Shown: positions 55,569 through 64,000 of the stretch, in pieces
Position numbering within the stretch: the stretch's first letter is position 1
Layout: each line of letters opens with the position of its first letter
NCBI GenBank assembly: GCA_014905825.1
Contig: JACGCN010000005.1
Location: 2,170,001-2,234,000 of the forward strand
Direction: 5' to 3'
Source of the DNA: Lyophyllum atratum
Taxonomy: Eukaryota; Basidiomycota; Agaricomycetes; Agaricales; Lyophyllaceae
DNA length: 64,000 bases
Notes under the pieces: generated by a model
Databases searched by the model: none
Seen by the model: the letters and a program-made list of their open reading frames with translations, nothing else
What the model was told of the DNA's origin: nothing
Translations under genes and position numbers: made by a program

Positions 55569-56867
55569 ATGTCTGATGGGAATTCCCCAACAACTGATTT
55601 AGGTTGGGCAAATGTTGGCTTGGGCTTCTCCTTCATTCTATTCGATGTCGTTGTCTCGACTTCGCTTGGTTTAGGGATCGAGCGGTCTTTGTTCACCGCG
55701 GCGGTGAGATGCGTTCTCCAACTAGCGGTCGTCGGCGTACTTTTACAGCAAGTTTTCGCGGCAAGGAACCCATGGGCCGTCGGAAGCATCGCGTGTAAGT
55801 TATCTTCAACAAGATTGGAGCCCATGAAGTTCATAGACGTGTCGTTTCGAAGTGTTGCTGAATCTCCTGGGAACTCTCGAAATTGGTAAGTCAATCCTCT
55901 AAACTGCCCATGGTACGGAATTTCGCTGAATACTCGACGACGAGTAGTTGCGAACAAGTCCAAACGACGATATCAACATATGGTTCATGCCTCTTGTTTT
56001 TCAGCGGCGTTACGCAGGAACTTGACCTCAGTTCATCTAGTTCCCTTCTGTGCTCGTCGGCATGCTGGGATCCACTATACCCATCTCTATTATTGGCACC
56101 AGATTCGCGATGTCTGTCGAGCCATTCTGGGAACCCATTCAGTATAGTGCGGCCACATTCCCAGCTGTCTCCTTCGCAGCATCACTGAATAGAGCGTACA
56201 GTTCCCATCGTTGGTATGCTCTGCGGTAGCACCATTTCTGGGATTGTAGTCTGTGTAAGCTATGTACTCAAGGAACTACAGTAAGTCCACCCGATTCACG
56301 GCCCTTGGCCTCACCGCATGCTAACTGTTGTCAGAGAGAATAGAGATAAGGTAGAAATGTACCTCGCGTTCGGAGCCTCCAGAATGGAGGCGTGTAAACC
56401 AATAGCCCGTGAAGCACTCAAATTAGCGCTCACACCCGTAATTAACCAGATGAGGTTCGCTTTTTTCCTCCAACGCCTCCTACGTCACACTAATCCGGCA
56501 CACCAGCGTCCTCGGCATCATCGCCATTCCGGGCATGATGACGGGTGCCATCCTTGGCGGCACATCCGTCCAGCAAGCTGCAAGACTGCAAATGATCATC
56601 ATGTTCATGATCTCCTCGTCGACCACCCTTGCGTCCATCTTCACCACCATCGGCGTGATCACCGTCGCTGTCGACCTAGAGCATCGGGTGAGAAACGACC
56701 GGATCGATGAGCGGGCGTTTGGGATGTGGAGAGCGAAGGAATGGGCGCAGGATAGGATCGTCTCTTCATATAAGGGCCTTTCTTTGTGGCTGACGAGTTG
56801 GGGTCGAAGCGGTTCTGAGACGTCTGAAGGCGAGCGGACGCCGTTGCTTCTAAGTGGGAACACCTGA
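55569..56867 (+). CDS. FetB/YbbM (UPF0014) membrane protein, copy 1
   Basis: A seven-exon gene. It starts MSDGNSPTTDLGWANVGLGF and continues LFTAAVRCVLQLAVVGVLLQ, LLNLLGTLEI (small exon), VANKSKRRYQHM, FPSVLVGMLGSTIPISIIGT, FAMSVEPFWEPIQY, VPIVGMLCGSTISGIVVCVS, ENRDKVEMYLAFGASRMEAC, LGIIAIPGMMTGAILGG and ARLQMIIMFMISSSTTLASI. Six or seven membrane helices are expected. Bacterial FetB is the membrane part of an iron exporter; plant relatives (ALS3/STAR2) act with an ABC ATPase subunit. No ATPase partner gene lies nearby. The C-tail (SETSEGERTPLLLSGNT) has the dileucine-like end common in vacuolar or endosomal fungal proteins. All joins are in frame. Confidence 0.88.
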
Positions 56868-57403
56868 AATATATATCAAAGTCTGTCTACCACCGCCTTT
56901 CATTTTCTTGTTATCACGGATATTCATAGAACACGAACATGACGTCGTTTCAATAGCTTTTTCGATCTGCAAAGGCTATAACTAAGTCGGTGCTGTTAAA
57001 TTTTCGAAACCCTCAGCATATCGCTTATAATGTGCCCACTACAGGACCTTCTTCGTCCCCCGATATTGATTATTCGCGCATAGGTAGGAGCAATACCACA
57101 GATCTAAATTCACACATGATATAATTAACGACGCATTTGATTGTACCAGGTGGGAAGGTAACCTGCTCAGGTGATCCTGTTCCCGGGAAAAGTTCCAACA
57201 TAGAGTCGGAAGCGCGATCACCATGCAGCTTCTTCTGCGAAGAATAGAAAAGTAATCCAGATCGGACAGCTTCTTCCCAGAGCACGGACATTGCAATCCC
57301 ACCCATTACGAGAGTGCATGATCACGAGCCTCATTGTGCACGTTCCTCTCTGTACCGCAAGTACAAATGTTTCGAATCACGACCAACGGTCCTGTCAGCG
57401 TCG
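56868..57403. other. intergenic between the tandem copies
   Basis: No gene is seen. The region differs from the region upstream of copy 1, so the duplicated block does not visibly include the promoter. Confidence 0.4.
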
Positions 57404-58695
57404 ATGTCGAGCAGCAAAGCCTTGACGACTGATCTAGGATGGACGAATGTTGGCTTAGGCTTCGCCTTTGTGCTCTTAGATGTCCTCGTCTCCGCTTGTT
57501 TTGGTTTAGGCGTTGAGCGCTCGCTCTTCACCGCCGCCGTGAGATGTGTTGTACAGCTATCCCTCGCAGCCGCCCTTCTCCAGAAGGTATTTGGAACACA
57601 GAACCAGTGGGCCGTCGCTGGAATCGCATGTGCGTAATGTTTTTCCGTCTTTGAGTTCCAATTTATGGATATCTCATTTGTCAGTCCTATTGAACCTCCT
57701 AGGGACCCTTGAAATCGGTCAGTGCCCATCGAATTGTCTGCTCTAGACTCTGTACTGAATTACCCACTCCGACGATTAGTGGCGAACAAGTCAAAACGCC
57801 GATATAAATACATGGTTCGTTCGCACTGCTCAAGTTCTCCGCTGCATGTGAAGTAGAATCCGGCCCTTATCACAGTTTCCTTCCGTGCTCATTGGCATGC
57901 TGGGATCCACCATACCCATCTCGATCATAGGATCAAAATTCGCAATGTCCGTGCAACCATTCTGGGAACCGATCCAGTAGAGTACGTCTACAATCCTACC
58001 GACGTCCTGTGAGGAACACTGAAGAAGACTTCGAGTCCCCATTCTTGGTATGCTATGCGGTAATACCATTTCAAGCATCGTCGTTTGCGTAAGCTTCGTG
58101 CTCAGGGAGCTACAGTAAGCCTCGTCGGTCGCGGTCCTTGGTTTCGCCTCCTTCTGATTCATTCCAGGGAAAACAGAGATAAGGTAGAAATGCGTCTGGC
58201 GTTCGGAGCTTCACGTATGGAGGCATGCAAGCCAATAGCCCGCGAGGCCCTACGGCTGGCACTCACACCCGTGATCAATCAAATGAGGTCGGTCCTCCTA
58301 CCCATCTCTCGCCTTCTCCAGCCAACCCAAACGCCCCCAGTGTCCTCGGTATCATCTCCATCCCCGGAATGATGACAGGTGCCATCCTCGGAGGCTCGTC
58401 GGTCGAAGAAGCCGCGCGCCTGCAAATGATCATCATGTTCATGATCTCCTCCTCGACCGCCCTCGCCTCCATCTTCTGCATCCTCGCTGCGATCGTCGTC
58501 GCGGTCGACACTGATCACCGCATTAGGAGCGACCGTACCGACGAGCGGAAGTTCGGGCTGTGGAGAGGGAAGGACTGGCTCCAGAAGGAGATCTTCGTAT
58601 TGTTCAAAAGGGCTGTGAAGAGGTTGAGGGACACTCAGCCGGGAAAGGGTGGTTCTGAAGTCGAGCTGGCATCGCTGCTTCCTGCTGACTCGTGA
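57404..58695 (+). CDS. FetB/YbbM (UPF0014) membrane protein, copy 2
   Basis: A tandem paralogue of the preceding gene with the same intron positions. It starts MSSSKALTTDLGWTNVGLGF, then LFTAAVRCVVQLSLAAALLQ, FLLNLLGTLEI, VANKSKRRYKYM, ENRDKVEMRLAFGASRMEAC, LGIISIPGMMTGAILGGSSV and ARLQMIIMFMISSSTALASI. The C-tail differs in sequence (GKGGSEVELASLLPADS) but keeps the acidic-dileucine character. The core is highly similar to copy 1; divergence is spread along the protein, with introns changed more than exons, so both copies appear to be under selection. It probably has the same role (metal or organic ion transport in an internal membrane), with possible differences in timing or substrate. Confidence 0.88.
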
Positions 58696-59199
58696 GATGC
58701 GACCTTAGCCTGCTCCTTTCTGATACTGTAGCATTTCGGTCAATTCGGACGTCGCACGTCACAGCGGTGTGAGATTGTCCGAAATCTCGCGTATGTCTCG
58801 TATCACAATGAGCCTGTCCGAAACCATAAGTATCTTGATACTTCCTCGAAAATTTGAGTCGAAGGGCGGAGTTGGTTGGTGTCGGAGACCTCGGTGGTGT
58901 CGCAACGTGGCGCTAGCGTGCGGAATGCGCAGTGTGAGCACATATGTTGTTCTGGATTACGAGAGCTTGGACTTCCTGATTCCTCGCATGATCAGCTTTT
59001 GACGCCTTGCTTGGGACGGAATGGTCGTTCTTGAACGTTCAACACTTACACAGGCATTTACGAAGACACAACTTGATTCGCACATATAAAAGCTGTGGCA
59101 CAAGAGAAATATATATATATAGGTATACATGCACATCCACAAATCAAACACGATGAAATACGTACCACTACGACTATGTAGCAGTTTACTCACTGCAGA
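58696..59199. other. intergenic between convergent genes
   Basis: An AT-rich stretch with a short AT repeat (ATATATATATA, about 59109-59120). No gene was found. Confidence 0.4.
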
Positions 59200-61504
59200 C
59201 TATTGCAGCGACGCGATCGCAGCGTGAACATGTGCAAGAAGGTCATCGTGGGTCAAAAAGGTTGGGCGGAAGGGGTCGGAAGCCTTGTACACGAGGTATT
59301 GGAGAGTTGAGAAAAGATTGATGAGCGGGGGGCTCATGAAATTCTTGACTATGGCTTCGAGGTCTCCATATTTGGGAAATTTCAGACCATCTGAGTTACT
59401 CTGCCTCTGTCCAGCGATCTTCCCGGCAGTCGTTTGGCTAAAGCTCGAGCCAAATATCTCTTTAAGATCGGCAAATTGGGCCCGGGCCTCTGGCGGCGCG
59501 GATTTATCGGAAGCCCGACGGTGGAGACTGCGCAATACACAGTATGACAGTACCCAGATAAAAGATTCGATGTCGTGTCGCGTTTGATGTACGGTATCAC
59601 CGGAAGCGTCCAGAATCTGCACGGCCATGAACTGAGCAGTTCCCTATTTGATGCCTTGAGGACAATAAAGGAAAATCCCATATCTAAGATGACCTACCGT
59701 CATATGCGCGCCCCGTTGAACCGTAACCGTCAATGCAAACTTCGTGTGTGTACTGGTCGTCTCATGTGTTTTGTAAAGGAAACACCCCTGATCGTTGTAT
59801 CTGGTCTTGGGACTGATATCCTTCGTGACGGTCAGTGGTTTGGCGAGGGACGAGCTTTCAATGCGGGCAAACTCCAGGTCGGTAATGAAGCCTCGCAATG
59901 AAGCGTTCGGATTCGCAGTGAGCAGGACGTTACCCGCGCTGATATCGCGATGAAGGATGCCTTGATCGCATAGGTTCTTGTGGGCTGAGCGGCGGTAAGT
60001 GACCGTTGCGATTCATCAATAATGGGTACTCACCTTTGAGGGCGTCGCGGAAGCCAGTTAACAGTTCCAGGTCCGTTGTATACTCCCAGAGCGGACGTCC
60101 GACAGTACTAAGGATGAGACGGTGTAGAACGGGCGTCGGGGGATCAATCTCGTGGACAAGGTGGCCGCGCAGGTTCTGGACCGTGATGGGGTCGCCGTCA
60201 ATACAAACGTCACCACCGCATTCAAATTCGGCCAGTCCTTCAGGAGGCTGAGCGATCGACATGTAGATGTCAGACTCGGGTGTCATGGCACTGCTGCGCC
60301 ACGCCGTCTTCAAGATCATCTCATTCCCTCCAATGCATGGCTGCTTATCAACCTCCTCCACATACTCACGTACACGCCAGACGTTAGTGCCACGGCCCAA
60401 CAACGACAGAGATGTCCAAATCGTGTGCCCGATAGTGCACCACTTGCGGGAGTCTTTGCCGACAGATGTCACCACCGCCGAAGGGTATACTGGCACCCGG
60501 CGGGCATCACTTATGCCGCTGAGCCTCCGGGTCTCATCATCGTCCAAAACGGTAACTGTAGGGTCAGATCCTAGCTCTTGGATGGACAGGTTGCACGCCA
60601 TACTGCGCACCACGCGAATGAACACCTCAGTATCTTCAAACATGTCATAGGCGGGAAAAAACGTGATACCCTCGCGATCGAAAATCCCAACACAGAATTC
60701 AGTTCCGGAGATGAGTATTCCGACACAGAAAAGCATGAAAGGCCGGCAGCACATGAAGAGACGCGCGTATTCGGCAGATTGAGTCACGATGCTGGGTATG
60801 GTGCCCGCCGCCGCAGGTTTGGGTCGTTGCTGGTTCGAAGGCTTTACTTCGCCAAACGCGTCCCGATCGCGCCATTTCTTTGATGTGGACGCGTTTACCC
60901 CATACGGGCTGATAGTGATGTCGGGACTGCAGCTCTGGAAGCCAAATGTATGAGACTCCTGCGGTTTGAGCATGGTATCTGTCCTCTGGAAGTTACGAGG
61001 CGTGATAGCCTGGCCGAACTTGGCTATGTAGTTGAACAAGCGCACCTGTAATGGAGAAGAGTCAGAGAACAGGGGTAAAAAGTCTCAAAAAGATCGTACC
61101 AGAGGCTCGTACATTTCCTGCTCTTCTTCTGACCCATGATTACTGCTTACCTCCTCCTTCTCGGTGTCCTCGCCATTGTCAAGGGACTCCCACTGCTCTA
61201 ACTCCTCGACTTCTCTATTTGAAGCCCTTGCCGCCACGACCTTCAGAATCTCTATGTCGTCTGCGTTAGCGGCCTGGAAGGATACTGCGCAGCTAGCGAC
61301 GAAATTGTCGTTAACTTGATGAGTGCGCAAACGCCTAAACACGGCAGGATCGTCGTAGACTATTCTACTGGCGAGTTCTTTCTTGAGGGCATGATTATCA
61401 TAAAGATTACACTCGTAATCGGATTCAAAGAGGTACCTCGACGTGTCGGAGGAGGAGGAGGAGTTGGAGCTCAGAATGTTGGGGGAGATGTTGGACATGT
61501 TCAA
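59200..61504 (-). CDS. FunK1-type fungal protein kinase
   Basis: A minus-strand gene of about four to five exons, start near 61504 (MNMSNISPNILSSNSSSSSD), stop 59202-59200. The N-terminal third is Ser-rich then acidic (LDNGEDTEKEEVSSNHGSEE). The body holds LFNYIAKFGQAITPRNFQRT, FGEVKPSNQQRPKPAAAG, FCVGILISGTEFCVGIFDRE and GHTIWTSLSLLGRGTNVWRV (glycine-rich zone). The catalytic loop is QGILHRDISAGNVLLTANPN, and the metal-binding motif reads RGFITDLEFAR (DLE in place of DFG, usual in this family). The end has QFMAVQILDASGDTVHQTRH and DIESFIWVLSYCVLRSLHRR. FunK1 kinases are expanded in mushroom-forming fungi; substrates are largely unknown. Confidence 0.88.
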
Positions 61505-63132
61505 TATGAAGACCAGGAAATAAGGTTAGGGTTAGCTCTCCGCGACCGCTTACGACGACGAGCACTCCTCCGATGTGACACTGACAGCCACTGTGGCCTG
61601 GCACCCCTCGACGTCGCACCCCTGGACTCCACCTCACTTGCTATCTAATTCCTGATGATCTTCCTCAGTTCTCTATGCACGCACATCCCTAGTTACAGCT
61701 TCTAGTTCCAGTCACGCTCAGCCTACTGGTACAGTAATACAGCACCCAAACAGCACCGTCCCTCGTACGCAGCATCGTGTTCTCCCTCATTTCTCTATGT
61801 AATGGCTCTCTCCCAAGCCATTGCTGACCTCCTCAGACTGTCTCAACCTGAGGGTTTGCCCTGCGACGCGTCCACTACGAACAGTCCTGGCTACGAGGCT
61901 GCGGGCCAATATCTACCAACGTGCGGGAACATTATCTGAAGTCAGAAGACTCTGCCTAACCGGTACGCCACATCATAATTACCTCTCACTCACTGTCTAA
62001 CAACCTGCTCGCGCTCAGCAATTGGTTTCTCGCGCCGCCTGACGAATACTTTCATCTCGCGAAGATATCTCAGGCTTTCTCCCTCTAGTCGTCCAATGTC
62101 AACATTATTTGAGGCTCTTCACGCTCAGGCTTCTGACCTCCTCTTTCACCGCTACTGCCCGATGACAAACATTTCCCTGCCGATCACCATATTTTTTTTG
62201 TCGCCCTGGCTGGTGTTCTGATCCAGTCACATCAATTTGCACTCCTCGAGGCTTCCAGTCTGAAAAGTGAAAGACGGCGCTGCATGGGTCAGGAATTCGG
62301 CGACGTGCTGAATGAGAGGAGATGAATCTGGACCGCATCTGGGCTGGGCTGGGGGTTCCGCCACAGGTTTAGGACTTCTTCTCTTAAACGTTCCATTACT
62401 AATACGTCAATCACTTTAGTTGAGATTGTGCATCCTCGCCATGAGAAGGCCCGGTCAACTCCTTGAAGGACATGTTCAAGTAGGAGAGCTATTGAAATTA
62501 TTACGCCAACGCTAATTTAAAAAGAAGACGAAAGAATAACGTATCGTACGTGTAATTTTTTCGTTTCTCGTTGTTTCTGTCGCTGAGCCACGTCACAGGG
62601 GTTTCTAGCCCACCTTAATCCACCGCTATTCCTGACCGAGACTACAAGCCGTTTGATGAAGGATATGGTAGTTAGGTTCCCTCGTGGTTCCGGCGTGACA
62701 GACGAAGACACGCTCAAATTCATTCTATCAAAGGCAGAATGTCGTACGTTTAATTCGTACACATTTCATCTTTTGGCGGGATAGGCATCGAGGCCTTGTG
62801 CCAGTTATTCAGACGGGTTGTAAGCTCCGCCTCCAATACAACCTGCACACTCTTAATCTGGTCCCGCGTTCTCGGCATTTTGAGGTATTGAAAATGCCAC
62901 ACTTGCAGGTCCTTGCCCCCTACTTCGAGCGGATGGATTGGAACAAAGGAAAGGCATTATAATCAAAGCAAGAAACAAAAAGGTAATACAACGGCGTTCA
63001 GAACCGTAGAGCTAATTTATAGGTGGTTTCCGATGTCGGCACGGTCTTGGGAATATGAAATTAAGAAGATATATAGACATGGAAGATGAAGGAGCGGATG
63101 GTTAGAGTAAGAAAATCACACGTCTGAGCGCG
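61505..63132. other. no recognised gene
   Basis: Both strands were read and only short frames were found, none with a domain. Parts at 62105-62340 and 62517-62760 (minus) look like random frames. No repeat or RNA gene was seen. Confidence 0.35.
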
Positions 63133-64000
63133 TCACCAGGATATGTCAAAAAACCGAGGGCTGAAGCTTTCATCGGGTGGGAACGCCGAAATCTCGATAT
63201 TTCTGAGCGGCGAGAATGTAGGGTATATGTTAGGTGCATGATCCGCAGGGTTGTCATATCCAAGATGGAGGTCAAGACCCATCTGAATAGCTGGCGCCAG
63301 ATCGGCATGGATATCTCGCTGCATGTCACGCTGGAAGGTGATATGTGCTCGCGCTAAGCGCGTGATACCCTGAGGGGCGAGGATTGTCCTAGATAGAATG
63401 AATCGGAGTATGCAGTCGTCCGTAACATCGGAGTTTTCTGGGAAACGAAATTCTATGTCCTCTAACAGAGGACATACGATTATCTCTGTCATCGAAGGAG
63501 TTGGGATAAGACGGGTGAGGAAGGTCGTGGAAAGGCTAGGCACTGGGTTCTCTGGAAGACCCTCCTCCAACCCATCCTCATCTGATACCGGTGGCATGTC
63601 ACTATAAACGCCCCAAGGGTCTGGGCGATTGGTAAACGAGGAATTGACGTATAGTCGCTTGAGGGATGGCGTCATGTGGAGACATTCCACCAAATCTTGT
63701 ACGGTGCTCGCCTCGACATCAAACGCCATGGTGTCGATTTTGTGTTGGCGGCTGAGTAGAGGTACAAATGGTAACTGGTGGATCTTCTGAGCTCCTGTCA
63801 ATTCCAAGAGGCGCAGCTCAGGAAGGTCGAGGATCTGGAAAAAGGTTTTTATCTGCTCGCCGCCTACAAGATGCATAGGGACTTGAAGCTTGATTCCCAG
63901 CTCCCGTAGATGACGAAGCCTAACCAGAGCCCTATTTGGTTGCATCAAACTGTCTATGGGATTGAGTTGAATATGCAGGATGCATGTGACGAGGCTCAAA
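63133..64000 (-). CDS. F-box/LRR-like protein, C-terminal part (cut by the window edge)
   Basis: An open minus-strand frame runs from the window edge to a stop at 63135-63133 (about 288 residues). Leucine-rich-repeat-like text recurs: LVRLRHLRELGIKLQVPMHL, LPELRLLELTGAQKIHQLPF and LVECLHMTPSLKRLYVNSSF, followed by FLTRLIPTPSMTEIIVCPLL and EDIEFRFPEN. This is the usual C-terminal pattern of the F-box/LRR proteins that are very numerous in Agaricomycetes. The F-box itself would lie beyond the window. These proteins are thought to choose targets for SCF ubiquitin ligases. Confidence 0.65.
   Translation of the reverse strand, partial: LSLVTCILHIQLNPIDSLMQPNRALVRLRHLRELGIKLQVPMHLVGGEQIKTFFQILDLPELRLLELTGAQKIHQLPFVPLLSRQHKIDTMAFDVEASTVQDLVECLHMTPSLKRLYVNSSFTNRPDPWGVYSDMPPVSDEDGLEEGLPENPVPSLSTTFLTRLIPTPSMTEIIVCPLLEDIEFRFPENSDVTDDCILRFILSRTILAPQGITRLARAHITFQRDMQRDIHADLAPAIQMGLDLHLGYDNPADHAPNIYPTFSPLRNIEISAFPPDESFSPRFFDISW

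Noticed and set aside
1..64000. CRISPR arrays, bacterial operons or prophage
   Set aside because: No regular spaced repeats and no ribosome-binding sites; introns, nuclear tRNA introns and fungal families show this is eukaryotic DNA.

Overview
The window looks like nuclear DNA of an Agaricomycete (mushroom-forming basidiomycete). Genes are broken by many short introns (about 45-70 nt, GT...AG, often with a CTAAC/CTGAC-like branch site). Several families typical of these fungi are present: a MARVEL-like membrane protein, zinc-knuckle PARP-like proteins, a fungalysin, a FunK1 kinase, an F-box/LRR-like protein and a TPR-CHAT protein. All exon joins were worked out by eye from conserved protein blocks and splice sites, so outer limits are firmer than inner junctions.

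Layout. 0-1.8 kb: tail of an unknown gene and a MARVEL-like gene. 2.0-10.9 kb: an ADP-ribosylation island with a PARP-like gene with four zinc knuckles (A, minus), a divergent PARP-like gene with three knuckles (B, plus), a knuckle-less PARP-like gene (C, minus), a decayed copy of C (D, minus), a NADAR (ADP-ribose glycosidase family) gene, and directly behind it a gene made only of the four knuckles found at the front of A. 11.4-13.7 kb: a C2H2 protein and COQ4 (ubiquinone synthesis), divergent. 13.7-17.1 kb: poorly defined, with one intronless membrane protein. 17.2-28.0 kb: a giant minus-strand gene fusing an Hsp70/Hsp110-type ATPase domain, a long TPR array and a C-terminal CHAT (caspase-like) protease domain. 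Its first intron carries a 4.8 kb DNA transposon with 60-bp terminal inverted repeats. 28.1-30.1 kb: PGS1 (mitochondrial phosphatidylglycerophosphate synthase), sharing a very short divergent promoter region with the Hsp-TPR-CHAT gene. 30.2 kb: tRNA-Thr. 30.6-33.3 kb: ATM1-type mitochondrial ABC transporter. 34.1-36.8 kb: secreted fungalysin (M36). 38.3-38.9 kb: small secreted Cys-rich protein. 39.3 kb: tRNA-Met. 41.3-46.2 kb: Pps1-like dual-specificity phosphatase. 46.6-49.2 kb: WD40/DUF2415 protein. 50.9-52.2 kb: zinc-type alcohol dehydrogenase/enoyl-reductase-like gene. 52.4 kb: tRNA-His. 52.9-55.1 kb: galactokinase. 55.6-58.7 kb: tandem pair of FetB/YbbM (UPF0014) membrane proteins. 59.2-61.5 kb: FunK1 kinase. 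63.1-64 kb: end of an F-box/LRR-like protein.

How the parts may work together. The housekeeping genes (COQ4, PGS1, ATM1, GAL1, PPS1) are independent. The two accessory blocks stand out. The first puts proteins predicted to attach ADP-ribose next to a protein of a family that removes it, with a shared zinc-knuckle module in both halves. The second is a chaperone-ATPase/TPR/protease fusion laid out like an innate-immunity or self/non-self sensor (sensor, repeat array, executioner). Both functions are inferred from domains and context only.
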